Assembly (NCBI GenBank): GCA_010015655.1
Contig: ML976728.1
Location: 86,140-150,139, forward strand
DNA from: Bimuria novae-zelandiae CBS 107.79
Taxonomy: Eukaryota; Ascomycota; Dothideomycetes; Pleosporales; Didymosphaeriaceae
DNA: 64,000 nt
Direction: 5' to 3'
Shown here piece by piece: positions 44,954 through 56,961 of the stretch (position 1 is the stretch's first letter; the number at the start of each line of letters is the position of its first letter). The position numbers and the translations under genes were made by a program. Below the pieces are notes generated by a model that saw nothing but the letters and a program-made list of their open reading frames with translations, had not been told where the DNA came from and made no database searches.

Positions 44954-46458
44954 AAAGGCACCGTGATCTTCAAATGCTTACTATGAGCTTGCTCTGTTCT
45001 GAGCACGCGGGTGCTGGAATATATAGATTTTTTTGAGCCATGGTTCGTAGATCTCCCGGGGCAAAGTTTCGATGAAGGACGTCACCGCATCGCTGTGATG
45101 GACCGGTCATCATGGAGCGTCAAAACCGCCAAGGAGGATGTTTTGGCACGAAGGAGGGTTCGGCTAGAAGATGGCACTCATTGGTGAGTAGCTTGTGCTT
45201 GCGGTAATCAGCAACGTGGGTTCCTTCGCACACAGGATATAACATAGTGCTGTCAACGAACATCTCATGCGGAGCCAAAGGGGCATAGGGCGTCCAGCAA
45301 GTTCGCGAATCGCGACATATGGGAGCAATAGGTCAAAACAACATAAATATATACCCGATTGACGAAACGCAACGTGGGCGTTCCGGGCCTGCGTCTTCTA
45401 CAGCCTTGAAAACAAAACCCTCGGGTCTTGTCTGCCATTTGCGCTTTAAGCCATGGTATTGCCCTGGATTTCAACTACCCGTCTGGTCACTTGAAAACAA
45501 CTAAGCTATTAATCAGCTGCAGAATAACCGTCGCTTGTAGAACGAACAATGAGTTCTAGAAAACTGCTCCTAGATACTGCAAGAGCTCAACATGAATGTC
45601 TCGCGACTTATATCTGGGAAAGCGTCGATTCGTTAGCCACGAGCTGGCCCGTACACAAGTGAGTGATACACAGTGGCTTGGAAAAAGGAATATGTTTCAA
45701 GACGACAGATCTGCAAGATATACGTAATCGTTACTATTCTAGACGCAGTGTAGGCCTTGGTCTTGTTATGAGACTCTAGTTATCAGCGTTGCAAGACTGT
45801 GCATAGTTTCACAGCGTAATTTTGCATCTAAACACAGTCAGGATCATCATGTGCATGCTGCGATATGAGCAGCCAAATACCAATTTCTCATGGGTTGTTG
45901 TTGTTGCATCTTGGAACATGCGGGGTGGCCGCGTGGGGTGCGAGTTGCCTAACGCGGTTTAGCCTTATCGGGCTTTAATGCACGTCCGAGACGCCGGTTG
46001 GTGAAGCGTCTATGAAACATCGCAACGTCATTGAATATTCCTCGCATTCGTCAGCGAGCGTGCAACAGCGCGTGTTCAACGTGGTAGCGGACTAGATGCC
46101 GTAGAAACCCTCTTTTTAACTTTCACGTTTCGCGCCGTCGTACCCTGGTGTTTGGCCGTAAACACTTCACTGGGTGGGAAACGAGACCAGACGAGTTTTA
46201 ATTGTAAGCAAATGCGCGGCAGTACGTGTCGAAGCTTCGAGCCCGAAGTTGGATTACTCGTCGTCTGAGCTTGAGATTTGAGCTTTGCACGGAGTGTTTG
46301 CGGGGTTGTTTTTGGAGATTGTGTGCTTATCGTATAGATAGGTGAACGGAGGAAATGATACCGCAAGCGTAACTGGTATATAGTTTTCGACCGACACACG
46401 ACCGCGTCGCGCTTCTATAGCGATTCATTCTGCGCCCGCCGCGCTCCCGGGTTTCGAC
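44954..46458. other. Intergenic stretch between Est1-type gene and MFS gene
   Basis: About 1.5 kb. Apart from one exon-like frame at 45011-45183 nothing convincing is seen. The last 300 bp should contain the MFS promoter. Confidence 0.45.
45011..45183 (+). CDS. Unassigned exon-like fragment
   Basis: An open frame without a start codon reads FFEPWFVDLPGQSFDEGRHR, then AVMDRSSWSVKTAKEDVLAR and RRVRLEDGTH, and ends at a perfect GTGAGT donor (45184). Composition is clearly protein-like. It could be a further exon of the Est1-type gene, part of a decayed neighbour, or an exon of a small gene whose other exons I cannot place. Confidence 0.3.
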
Positions 46459-48364
46459 ATGTCTGCGTCGAACGATGCGGCTATTCTTGAGGAGGAGGAG
46501 ATTGCTCGCGAATTTCGAGCGCGGTTGCGCGCGCGGCAAGAGGCTGCGAGGGCGAACAAGACGCATCGTATTCGCGAACAGCCGGGCAAGATGAATGGGA
46601 ACACGCGCACGGAAGAATTGGGCGAGGACGCGCCTTTGCTGAGTTGCGATAGGGAAGGGAGCACAGATAATGGGGACGAAGATGGCGAGACCGAGTGGTT
46701 TGGATATACAGAGCTGCAAGGCCTTCCCTGGTGGAAGAAACCATCGGTATGTGCAGATGCGCTCGCGGAGGCATTTGACTGATGGTAAACAGATCTATTG
46801 GCTCCTACCGCCGTTCATGCTCTTCACCATGGCATTCGGTGCCATCATCGTCCCAAAACTCAATCTGATAATGGACCTCGTGTGCGACCAGTATTACGCG
46901 TCTTCTCCAGACCCGATAAGCGGACCTATGGACCCTGGATCTGATCGGTGCCGGACGGACGCAGTTTCTTCCCGCTCATCTTTGTTCTTACTGTACGGCA
47001 ATCTCTGCTCTGGTATTCTCGCAGCCATCACGAGCCCAAAGCTTGGCGCGCTCTCAGATCGCTATGGACGGAAGAAACTGCTCGTCTTCACCACATTAGG
47101 TGCTTTGCTAGGAGAAGCTCTAACCATCCTGGCGGCAAAGTATCCGGAGACGGTGCACGTGAATTGGATCCTCGTCGGATACGCGCTTGACGGCCTGTCC
47201 GGCTCGTTCATCGTCGGCATGGCCCTCGCGCACTCGTACGCCACCGACTGCACGTCGCCGCAGCGACGAAACGTAGCCTTTGGATACTTCCACGCCTGCC
47301 TCTTCACGGGCGTCGCAGTCGGCCCCGTCCTCTCCGGCTACGTAATCAGCTGGCGCGAAAAATCCGTCGGGAAGACCGAAGCCGTGCTGCTGATCTTCTA
47401 CATCGCGCTCGCGTGCCACGCCTTCTTCATCTTCTTCCTCGCCTTCGTCGTCCCGGAGTCGCTGTCCAAAGATAGACAGGATGCCGCGCGCCGCCGCCAC
47501 CAAGAAGAGAAAAGACGTAATGGGGGCGATCCCGATTTCATCGACCAACTGCGCTCCATAAACATATTAGCGCCTCTTGAGATCTTCTGGCCCACCGGCC
47601 CCGGTACAAGCCCTGCTCTCCGGCGCAACCTCGTCCTCCTCGCTGCGACAGATACCGTCATGTTCGGTGTCGCCATGGGCGCCATGGGCATCGTAGTCGT
47701 GTACACGCGGCGCCAGTTCGGCTGGGAAGAACTCGAATCCGGCCGCTTCGTCAGCATCGTGAACGCGTGCCGCGTGCTCACACTCCTCGTCGCCTTGCCG
47801 CTCATCACGCGGCTCGTGCGTGGTAAAGACGGCGCCAGGAAACAGCGTAATTCCGGCTCTGACGTTTTCGACCTGTCTTTGATACGCCTCGCGGTGCTGT
47901 TTGATATGTTGGGGTACCTCGGGTATGCACTTGCACGGGAGGGGAATTTGTTTATTCTCTCTGGTGCCGTCGCTGCGCTCGGGGGTATTGGAAGTCCAGG
48001 TATAGGAAGCGCGTTAACGAAACATGTGCCTCCCGATCGCATAGGGCAATTGCTCGGCGCCACGGGGTTGCTGCACGCTTTTGCGCGCGTCATGGGTCCG
48101 ACGATCTTCAACGGGATATACAGCGCTACAGTGGGCAGTTTTAGACAGACGGTGTTTGTGTGCTTGACGGCTACGTTTGGTGTTGCGCTCGTCTTGAGCT
48201 TGTTCGTCCGGCCGCATGGTAAGTTCAAAACCCGGAGGCGAACCCTCCCCTAGGGGTTTCGTGTGCTAATGCGGGACATAGTTTATCTAGATCTCGCGCC
48301 TGATGGGGGACCGTCGAGACGGGGGAATGCGACGGATGGGCCCGAGGAGGAGGAAAGCGCGTAG
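46459..48364 (+). CDS. MFS transporter (DHA1/tetracycline-efflux-like)
   Basis: A membrane transporter of the major facilitator superfamily, likely proton-coupled export. Exons are 46459-46746, 46793-48218 and 48282-48364, 598 residues. A long acidic N-terminal cytoplasmic tail (about 95 residues) precedes IYWLLPPFMLFTMAFGAIIV. The MFS signature between helices 2 and 3 is GALSDRYGRKKLLVF, and GYALDGLSGSFIVG follows. A basic cytoplasmic loop (RRRHQEEKRRNGGDPDF) separates the two halves. About 12 helices are visible; late ones include GIVVVYTRRQFGWEE and LLGATGLLHAFARVMGP. The overall pattern resembles fungal TetA/hippocampus-abundant-transcript-like proteins. The short last exon gives an acidic tail. 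Substrate unknown. The gene is intact. Confidence 0.9.
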
Positions 48365-48839
48365 GGTGCGCGAGGTACCGTTCCTGCGGCGAAGATGGTT
48401 CAGTCTGCTTTGCTGTATCACTAATGCCTTTTTGGAGTTGACCGAGGCGTATGCGAATACGGCGGTGCTTCTTTCCGGGAAAGAGTGAGCCCGTAGATCT
48501 GAGTGCATGGTTGGTACACGAGCATAGCGCGATGTTTTTGATGCATTTCTGGCGAATACGTAGTTTGTGCAATGATGAGTTTAGTCAATTTTCACTCGTC
48601 TTTCCCATCCAGGGGAGAATATCGAGGAGCTCTGCTAGTGCATGGGAAAGCACGACTCTTGCTTCGCTGCTGTAGTCACGACGCTACGGTGACAGAGTGG
48701 AAGAGACACGCCTGCGCTCTCTGCCGTGTATATTGCCCCATTGAACAGGCCGTGTCGCTGGAACGCACATCGCAATACAGACACCCAGATCTTTTCATAC
48801 ACTACATCTTCCCTTCCTCTTTCTAAACACTTCCTTCCC
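48365..48839. other. Convergent 3' intergenic region
   Basis: Lies between the convergent MFS and ALG5 genes. No gene is seen. Confidence 0.5.
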
Positions 48840-50240
48840 TCACTCCCGCGAATAAACACCCAGCCCCCACGCCGCCCTCAAAATCGCCAGCCCCCACGCC
48901 ATCCCCAGACTATCCCACACGACATTCAACTTACTCCCGAGCACCTCTTTCCAGCCAATCGCGACCTCTGTCATAGGGATGTTCCCGCTCTCAGCAAGCA
49001 TCAGCATCTCGACATCGAAGATCCAGCCCTCGCTGTGCATGTAGGGCACGATGTAGGGCAGCGCGGCGCGCGAGAAGAGCTTGAAGCCGCACTGGGTGTC
49101 TGCGATGGCGGCGGTGGCAGGGGGCGTGAGGAGGCGGAGGAGCAGATGGAAGGAGTGCATGAGGAAGTTGCGGAGTTTGGAGCGCTGGGTGGAAATGATA
49201 TGTTAGTTTATACAGGGAAGACAGCGAAAGAAAGTGTAAGGAAAGGGTGGGAAGGCATACCTTGACAACAGCCTCACTACCCACAAGATGCGCGCGGCTC
49301 CCTATAGCCACACCGCGGCCCCGCGCGTCTTGCACCTTCTTGCACCCCTCGACAAGTTTCCCGAGATCGCTGAACCGCGAGGCACCGTCCGCGTCGGCGA
49401 AAACTACATACTCCCCGCGCACGTGGCGCATGCCGTGCGTGACGGCGCCGCCCTTCCCGCGGTTCGCTTCGAGCTCGACGACGCGGATGCTGCCATGGGG
49501 GATGCGCTGCTCGTGCTTCAAGTGGTCTTTCCACGGGCCGGACACGCTTTTCCTGTGTAGGCTCGCCTGGTGCTCCTTTGCGAATTGGAGCGCGCGGTCG
49601 ACGGTGCCGTCGGTTGAGCCGTCGCTCACTATCAATATTTCCCAGCCCGCACTCTTTGCGTTCGCATTCCCATTGGCTTTTCCCTCGGCGGTAGAGGAGG
49701 GTTTTTCGTGTGTAAGCGGTGCGTACTCGGCTTGCAGGTAGTCTACCGCTTCTTCGAGCATGCCGACGAGGCGGTCCTCCTCGTTGTACGCGGGCACCAC
49801 GACGCTCATGAAGACCTCCGCCGGCTCGACGGGTATCTCGGCAAGCGAGCCTCTGCGCTTCCCTCCATCCTTCTTCCTAGAAACCTCTTTCTCGGCGGCC
49901 CATTTGTCGAGCCAGCAGGGCAGTTCTTTGGGCTCGCTGCGCTGCCCGTTGGGGAGGATGGTGGTGTATTGTTTTTCGGAGCGGCGGGGCTCGCGGGGGA
50001 CGGGCGCGAAGAGCACTACGGCCATGTAGCACTGGCATTGTATTTAGCATGTATATGTATATAAGTATATAATCTTGAATGGGGATATAAAGGGAAAGTG
50101 AGAGGATATGGGGGAAATACCCAAAACAATCCCGCCCCGCAGAGGAACGCTCCTGCCGCGACCATCATCCACGTCGGCGGCAACTGCACCCTCTGCGGGG
50201 GCACCTGCGAGGGGAAGCCATATGGTGCCTCGAGCCCCAT
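48840..50240 (-). CDS. ALG5: Dolichyl-phosphate beta-glucosyltransferase
   Basis: Makes dolichyl-phosphate glucose from UDP-glucose at the ER membrane, the donor for the last glucose residues of the N-glycan precursor. Exons are 50240-50121, 50031-49261 and 49184-48840 (donors GTATTT and GTATGC), 411 residues. The N-terminal membrane segment spans the first splice (MMVAAGAFLCGAGLFW|CYMAVVLFAP). The GT2 fold follows: MSVVVPAYNEEDRLVGMLEE, ILIVSDGSTDGT, LEANRGKGGAVTHGMRHVRG and the metal-binding FADADGAS. AIGSRAHLVGSEAV and IADTQCGFKLFSRAAL are ALG5-specific. A 30-residue linker rich in Asn/Ala/Lys interrupts the fold after the first helix. Start 50240 gives a 24-residue leader; the Met-Met inside it is an alternative. 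The gene is intact. Confidence 0.93.
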
Positions 50241-50989
50241 CGTGAACCTGTATATAGAGAGATCCCCGCGTTGTGCGGTGCGGTGCGCGTGTTATCTACG
50301 GGGAGATGCGTGTATGCACATTGAGTCGCGCGCAGAGCGATTGAATAAACCTAAACAGAGGCAGAAGCTGCACGAAGAGTGTAGCTTTTTGCAAGAAACA
50401 GATTGAGGGTATAGGAAAGAGAGCGGAGCAATTAAATTAGAATTGCAATGCGACCGTTTCGCTCGAAGATGCAACGTAGGCTGCTTACGTCTGCGACTAC
50501 CGCGGCGAAGTGCTCGGCCCGATCCGAGCTCGAACGTCTGACGGCACCTGATGACGCACCTTCTCTTTTTCTTTTAACACTACAAGCTGTACGCTTAGGT
50601 ACTCTTGAGTCTACTATATGGGTTTACTTGCTTTAACAGATGCCAAGGACTATTCCTCGTGCGTGCTGCTAGTCACCAAACACCATCTCTATCTGCTCAA
50701 ACACTTCAATGACTTCGATAAATTGGCTCTGGATTCTCTGAGCCGCGTTACTCATAGGGAGTAGAATTGTAATGCAAAATGAGGAGGAGGGTGCTGGTAT
50801 ACCAGGACAGTGACAGCAACACAACCCCTGGATCGTGATACCAGCGCTTCCAAAAACTAGGTGCACTTCACAACCCCTATATCGCAGACTGGTCGTAATC
50901 AACCCTTTTTAGATTCTGATTCTTCCACAGCTGCCGCACGTGCCCATATGCAGTGATATTTCCAAACACAGCTACAGCCCTTGCGGACC
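50241..50989. other. Intergenic region, ALG5 promoter and SRP72 3' end
   Basis: Both flanking genes are on the minus strand. About 750 bp with no convincing open frame and no repeat. Confidence 0.5.
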
Positions 50990-53042
50990 TCACTTCCGCC
51001 CCTTCCCCTTCTTCTTCCCCTTCACCGCACCTCCACCCTGCTGCTGCACCGGCGCCGACGCCTTCTCCTCCACGACACCCCCCTGCGTGAACCCCTCCGC
51101 CTTCTTCTTCCCCTTCCTCCCCTTCGGCCTATAGTAACTCCGATCTTTCATCGGCAGCCACCGCTCGGCATCCATCTTCTTATTCGGGTCGAACTCCTTC
51201 GGCATGCGGGCCTTGCGTATGCGCTTCGCCCTGTTCGGCACCGCTTTCGACGGCGCCGCCCGTTTCTTGCTTTCGGTGGCGGCGGTGGAAGAAGGTTGCG
51301 CGAGAGCGGGGACGCCAGCTTGTTCGAGGGCAGCCGTGTCGATGTCGGAGACGAGGCGATTTGCGTCAGGGAGATATTCTTTGAGATCGGCGGGGATGTT
51401 GGAGGGGTCCGAGATGGAGTAGGCGGCTACGAGGCCGGCAATGGCGGCGCGGTCGTTGTTGTCTTGGTCGTAGAGGCTCTTGAAGATCTCGCCGGCCGTG
51501 TTGATATTCTCCTGGTTGTGCGTGTCTAGCAGCGCGGTGCCCGCGGCGACCATGAGGGATTTGGAGGGGGCTTCTGTTTTTGATTTGTGCGGTTTACGCC
51601 AGTATTCTGCTGCTTTTGCTAACTCTGATCTTGCGGCTCCAGGACGCCTTTGTTGTGCGTACAAGGAGACAAGCGTGGCGACGAGACCAGGGGCGAAACG
51701 CACGTCAAGATCTGATGCCGTGCCGGATTGAGAGAGACGGGAAAAGAAAGATTCTAGAAGGTGTGCGGCGGCTGCGTGGTTCCCGGTAAGGACGTAGAGA
51801 TGGGCGATGGTGAGGATGAGACCGACATCGGTGGGTCGCTTTTCGAGGAGAGGGAGGATTTGCTTTAAAGCCGCCTTTTCAGTAGTCGCGCTCCGAGAGT
51901 GTGCTGCGGCGTTGAGAACAGCGGCCATGTTGACGGCGGGCGAGAGGCTTGGTGCTGGTGATGCGGATATGACCTTTTCGGTCGACGAGGCCACCCCTGC
52001 GGCTTTCTTTGAGAGGAGCGAGATCACGTATTCATCCTGGCGGAGAAGATTTGTCTGATATGAGAAAAACTGGTCAGTCTTGGGAGGCTCTGGCGATGAG
52101 TGGAATAGTCGATGTGAGAGGTAAGGGTTCGAGTGGTCTTTTGATGCAGCGATGCTATTCGCCTGAGCAATATGCCTGGTCGAGAACTCCTTGATTCTGC
52201 ATTGGATCGGTCAGCCTAATGCATCATGTGCATCCGTGGGCGTTCTTACTCGGAGAACGGAATCGTCGTTACCAACTGCTCGGCCTCATCGATCTTCCCC
52301 ATCTGCGTGAGAATATACACCTGCTGCACTTTCATGGGCAATATCTCAGCCTCTTTCTCCGCATCGCTCATATCTTCCAGCCCATTACACCGGTCTATCG
52401 CCCGCTTCAGGCATATATCTCCTTGTGCAAATTCTCCGCGCGCTATGCTGGCGCACGCTGCATTATACGCTGTCTCGAAAACGTCCAGATCCTCGCGTGC
52501 CGGCTTCTTCTTCTGCGCAAGCTCGCCCTGGCCCGACCATTCCAGCTGCGCGTCGACAGCCCCCGAGTTGATACGTATGTCGTACTCTTCGTCCTCGACA
52601 CCCTGGCTCGCTAGTTCTCGGTATACGCGCGAGGCTTGGGCGAAGTTTTCTGAGCGGTACGCCTGCCTCCATTAGCCCCTGACTCCCCTGATCAAGTATT
52701 GGGCTAACGTACAGCCTGCGCAAGTACATGCTTCATGCCGCGATCAGCGTCCGAGCTCCCTGCGCCGGCAACCTCTACAGCCTTCGCTGCATTGCCTGTC
52801 TTGTATAGCGTATAAGCATATGCGAAGCGTGCCTGTTCCTGCAGCTCCTTCACGGCCTCGAAAACCTTGAGCGCATCTTCGAACCGATCGAGATGGAGCA
52901 GTGCTATTGCTCTAACGTGGTGCGCCTGTGTGTCTGTTTTCGACTTTTTGAGGGCAGCATTGGCGGCCTGTAGGTATTCATCGTGGTCGTCAATTGTAGT
53001 CTGCGCGAGGAGGGCGGAGAGCGATTTGGTTGCGGCGGCCAT
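50990..53042 (-). CDS. SRP72: Signal recognition particle subunit SRP72
   Basis: The largest SRP protein; binds 7S RNA with SRP68 and is needed for co-translational targeting to the ER. Exons are 53042-52713, 52662-52250 and 52196-50990 (introns 50-53 nt), 649 residues, the family length. TPR-like repeats fill the N-terminal two thirds (LQAANAALKKSKTDTQAHHV, FAYAYTLYKTGNAAKAVEVA, FETAYNAACASIARGEFAQG). The C-terminus carries the SRP72 RNA-binding signature (MDAERWLPMKDRSYYRPKGR, then KGKKKAEGFTQGG) and a Lys-rich end. The start was taken at MAAATKSLSALLAQ, the usual beginning. Joins are smooth (VLAQA|AYRSENFAQ; PFSE|IKEFSTRH). The gene is intact. Confidence 0.93.
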
Positions 53043-53441
53043 TTTGCTTGATATGTTATCTCGTGTCCATCTATGCACAGTAAGTAAGGGCCAGGGGTGC
53101 GACAGCGAAGAGGCGGGGTGAATGCGGCTTGCCTTGGTGTCGGCGGGAATGTACGAAGTGGGTTGCTCCTGCCTCGCCTAAAAGTTCGGTGGCCCGTGCA
53201 CGTTTACTGCCTGCGTTGGAAAGTGCTCACTTGATCTCGTGTCCAATGGTCTACAAAAGACTTTATTTTACATATACATGCTTGTACAATGGCTAACAAG
53301 CCATCACCTTTTTGTGATGATCCTTTCGTGACGGGAGTTCTTCCGCATAGGTGTTTCGTGAAAATACCACCCCTCGTACCCGTTCCGTGTTATGGGACAT
53401 TTCCCAAGGTATAAAACGCCAAACGCCCTCGCTATGCAAAA
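53043..53441. other. Intergenic region, SRP72 promoter and TFA1 3' end
   Basis: About 400 bp between two minus-strand genes. No gene or repeat is seen. Confidence 0.55.
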
Positions 53442-54659
53442 TTAATTGACATCCTCAAATTCGTCTTCATCGCTCTCGTCGCCACCGTCGCCGGTGGAGA
53501 TAGCTGGAGTGGCCGCGTTTGTCGGGGTAGGAGCAGCGGAAGACTCTAGCTTGACACGCTTCACCTCGGGGGTTGTGTCGACCATAGCGTCCTCAAACTC
53601 GTCTTCGTCTTCATCTTCTTCATCGTCCTCTTCCTCTTCTTGCTTCGCGCGTTCGGCCGCGAGCTGAGCAAAGACGTCGTCAAGATTGCCGGATGAGTCG
53701 GGCTTGATGTTCACAGTCTCGGTCTTGATGGTTGGCGTGCTGGTGCCATTCGCCACCGTAGTTGTGGCTGTACTACTTCCATCCTGGCTCTTGTCGACGG
53801 TAGACTTGACGTGCCACGATGGGAGTTGGTTCTGGGTCGCGATCTTCTCCTGTCGCGCCTTCTCGGCTGCACGGGCGGCTTCGTTGTACTCGGAATTGGA
53901 AGCAATTTGCACTTCGATCTTCTCCACAACCGTGTTCGTGCCTCTGACCGCCATTGGACGTGCCGTACTCTCTTGGACAACCTCGTGCTTCGCCCCTGGG
54001 TTGACGTCCTTGTCACGCGGAAGCTCGACTGCGCCCTCGATGGCATCCTTTCCTTCAATGTGCGGAATGGTCAGGGTATCGATCTGCTGCATGAGGTCGA
54101 GGATGGGTTTGAACTGCTTGTTGAACTTGGCCGGGGTGTCATCGCTCTCAGGCTCAGGTCCATCGTCATCGTTGAGCAGAGTGAGTGGGAAATGGCAGCG
54201 CTTGCAGCAGAAGCCGCTGTCCCTGCCCATGGGATCTACGTTGTCCAGCACGTCCATCTGCGTGAACTCGGCCGAGCAATTCTTGCACCTGTACTCCATC
54301 TTCTCGGTTGTGGGCTTTGCATCCTTCTTAATGCGCGAGTCGACCTTGTGGATCTTGTACTTGACAGAATCGATTGCTCGGCGGTAGTCTATGTAGTAAT
54401 ACTCGCGGGTGACGGCCTTGAGGGCGCCTTCGCGCGTCTCTTGCCGCTGGGCGATGGAGATGAGCCCGGCCTCCTTCAGCTTTCCGACGTACTTTCCGAC
54501 TTGCTTCGTGCTCTTTCCCATGTCCAGCACGAGCACCAGGTCCTGCATGTGAAGCGCTCCGTGATATACCAGCGCATCGATGACGACGATGTGCTCCGTC
54601 TCGTAGAACATGCGGACGACCGTCTTGACGAACACCTTCCCGAGCTCGAGTGCATCCAT
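53442..54659 (-). CDS. TFA1: Transcription initiation factor IIE, alpha subunit
   Basis: The large TFIIE subunit; recruits TFIIH to the RNA polymerase II pre-initiation complex. A single exon, 405 residues from the ATG at 54659 (MDALELGKVFVKTVVRMFY); the frame is open further upstream but the family starts here. A winged-helix domain (EHIVVIDALVYHGALHMQDL, then GKSTKQVGKYVGKLKEAGLI) is followed by a C4 zinc ribbon (YRCKNCSAEFT, FCCKRCHFPL). The C-terminal half is acidic, with long Glu/Asp runs and EDVN at the very end. It is divergent from PUS1. The gene is intact. A plus-strand frame of 328 codons over the same stretch is only the antisense shadow. Confidence 0.94.
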   Translation of the reverse strand: MDALELGKVFVKTVVRMFYETEHIVVIDALVYHGALHMQDLVLVLDMGKSTKQVGKYVGKLKEAGLISIAQRQETREGALKAVTREYYYIDYRRAIDSVKYKIHKVDSRIKKDAKPTTEKMEYRCKNCSAEFTQMDVLDNVDPMGRDSGFCCKRCHFPLTLLNDDDGPEPESDDTPAKFNKQFKPILDLMQQIDTLTIPHIEGKDAIEGAVELPRDKDVNPGAKHEVVQESTARPMAVRGTNTVVEKIEVQIASNSEYNEAARAAEKARQEKIATQNQLPSWHVKSTVDKSQDGSSTATTTVANGTSTPTIKTETVNIKPDSSGNLDDVFAQLAAERAKQEEEEDDEEDEDEDEFEDAMVDTTPEVKRVKLESSAAPTPTNAATPAISTGDGGDESDEDEFEDVN

Positions 54660-54939
54660 GGCGGCGGCTTCGCAGCGTCTCTCGGCGACTTTGTCTATAT
54701 GAACAGCGGGTACGACGGTGCGCAGTGTCTCGACGACGACAAGATTTCGCGTAGAAAGCAGAGCGATTACGCTCCAGGCACCGAAGCGCAACAATGAACA
54801 AGACAGGCGGCGGTGCGGGCGGTGAAGCGCGGACCTGCAGCGCCAAGGCCGGTAGCTCCCAAAATTTAGTCTGCGGAGCTCGACCCCACCCCTTCACTTG
54901 CGTGAGGTTTTCCTTGCCCATGCCCGCTTGCTTGCCAAT
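54660..54939. promoter_or_regulatory. Shared divergent promoter, TFA1 / PUS1
   Basis: The two start codons are 280 bp apart and face away from each other. A compact bidirectional promoter for two housekeeping nuclear genes. No specific site is claimed. Confidence 0.5.
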
Positions 54940-56961
54940 ATGGAGCAAGCTTCTGAGAAGCCAGACGTGCCAATGGCCTCCAATGACGTTCCCCGCGACA
55001 GTTCGCCGAATGGCGACAGGAAGCGCAAGCGCGACGACCGCGACAGTGGGCGCGGCCGTGGGCGCGGCGGCAGGCCCCTACAACATGGCAGCCATCAGCA
55101 CAAGAAAAGGAATATGGGACGTAAGGAGCATTTGTGAGTGCCCCCGAGTCTTCGTATGCGCTTCTCTAACTGAGCAGCGCTCAACAACTAGACCGGCGCG
55201 GGCGCAACGCTGAACAGCAGGAACGGAACAAGCAAAAAGCGGAAGATGACGAGAACCCAAAACCTGCGCTGCCGTCAGCATTTCCTTCCGAAGAGGTAGA
55301 CGCGGAGGAACGCCGTCCTAAGCGCAAAGTCGCCGTTATGATTGGATACTCGGGCACCGGCTACAAGGGCATGCAGATCGACAACAAGCAGAAGACGATT
55401 GAAGGCGACCTGTTCAACGCCTTTGTGAAAGCCGGCGCGATATCGAAGGCGAACGCGGACGACCCGAAGAAGTCTTCCCTAGTCCGTTGCGCACGAACCG
55501 ACAAGGGTGTGCATGCTGCTGGAAATGTAATATCCCTCAAATTGATCATTGAGGATGAGGACATCGTCCAGAAAATAAACGACAATCTGTCCGAGCAAAT
55601 AAGAGTATGGGGCATTCAGCGGACGACCGGATCCTTCAGCTGCTACCAAGCGTGCGACTCGCGCTGGTACGAGTACTTGATTCCCACGCACACATTTCTG
55701 CCCCCTCACCCGTCCAGTCATCTGGGCAAAAAACTGGAAGAGTTTGCAGCGGAGAAAGGCGATCTAGAAGGCTACCGGGAGCGCCAGGCTGAGGTGGCCA
55801 ACTTCTGGCCAGAAGTTGAAGAGAAGCACATCAAACCAATCTTGAAGACGCTAGACAACTCAATACGACCACTTGTGCAGGAAGCCTTGTATAACGTGGA
55901 TGCGGTCGATGCTCCGCCAGGCGAAGATCTGGCACTTGATGCAGCCATGGAGACCGAACAGGAGCAGAAATCTGAACCGGTCGCGGACGTGGAAGCATCC
56001 GCCGAAACCGCAGGCACGAAAGAGGAGTTCACAGCGGAACCTGACCAAAACACTTCCACCGAGCCCACAGACCAAGAGGTCAAGGAAACAGTCGACGCCA
56101 TTGAAGAGCAGCATCCATCCGTCAATGTCAACTCCGACACCGACGGCACGACCACCCTTCCCGACACCGACGTCCAACGCCACGCCCTCGAAGCCGCCGT
56201 CAAAGTCCTCAAAAAAGCCTACCTCGACGCCAAAAAAGCCTACCGCATCTCCCCCGAGCGCCAGGCCCGCGTCCAAGCCGCCCTCTCCCAATACGTCGGC
56301 ACCCACCGCTTCCACAACTACACCATCCAGAAGAAATTCTCCGACCGCTCCGCCCAGCGCTTCATCAAGTCGTTCAAAGTCGAAGACAAACCCATCATTA
56401 TCAACGACACCGAGTGGTTGTCCCTCAAAGTGCACGGCCAGAGCTTCATGATGCATCAGATCCGCAAGATGGTCGGCATGGCCGCGCTGACGGTGCGCTG
56501 CGGCACACACCCTGATATTTTCAAGGTCTCGTTTGAGAATAACATCGTGAGGATTCCGAAGGCGCCCGGGCTGGGCTTGTTGCTGGAACGCCCCGTGTTT
56601 GACTCGTATAATGAGAAGGCGGCGAAGCAAGCGGGACGCGAGAAGATTGACTTTAGCAAGTACAACAAGGAAATCGAGGAGTTTAAGGAGCGCGAGATTT
56701 ATCAGCGCATCTTTAGAGAGGAGGCGCATGGGAATCAGTGAGTTAACGCTGACGTTATGTGAAGGAAAGGGATGCAATGGAACTAACGGTGTGCATAGGT
56801 TTAATTCTTTCTTCACGCATCTGGATAACTACAAGGATCCGATCTTCTTGTATCTGACTTCCGGTGGTTTGGACGCGACGAAGAAGCTGCATAACAAGTC
56901 TACGCAGCAGGGTAAATGGGAGGACTCGGAGGATGAGAATGCCTCTGGCGGCGAGGGCTGA
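54940..56961 (+). CDS. PUS1: tRNA pseudouridine synthase 1
   Basis: Converts uridines to pseudouridine in tRNA and U2 snRNA (TruA family). Exons are 54940-55133, 55178-56737 and 56799-56961, 638 residues. A basic, Arg/Gly-rich N-terminus (GDRKRKRDDRDSGRGRGRGG) probably directs it to the nucleus. The catalytic domain begins at VAVMIGYSGTGYKGMQID. The catalytic Asp is in VRCARTDKGVHAAGNVIS. SCYQACDSRWYEYLIPTHTF and HRFHNYTIQKKFSDRSAQRF are conserved, as are HGQSFMMHQIRKMVGMA and the C-terminal IVRIPKAPGLGLLLERP. An acidic, Glu/Thr-rich insert of about 110 residues splits the domain; inserts here are usual in filamentous fungi. The tail after the last intron is conserved (FFTHLDNYKDPIFLYLTSGG). 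The gene is intact. Confidence 0.94.

Noticed and set aside
47398..48228. A 276-codon minus-strand open frame over the MFS gene
   Set aside because: Antisense shadow of the transporter; Ser/Arg/Thr-rich with no domain.
52126..52133. GGTTCGAG, a possible tRNA B box
   Set aside because: It lies inside SRP72 exon sequence, and no A box, acceptor stem or cloverleaf can be drawn around it. No tRNA or rRNA gene was found in the window.
53811..54797. A 328-codon plus-strand open frame over TFA1
   Set aside because: It is the antisense shadow of TFA1: the minus-strand frame has winged-helix and zinc-ribbon motifs, while the plus-strand product is Leu/Asp/Arg-rich without any domain.
55860..56816. 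A 318-codon minus-strand open frame over PUS1
   Set aside because: Antisense to a clearly conserved catalytic region; the translation is Gly/Phe/Val repetitive and domain-free.
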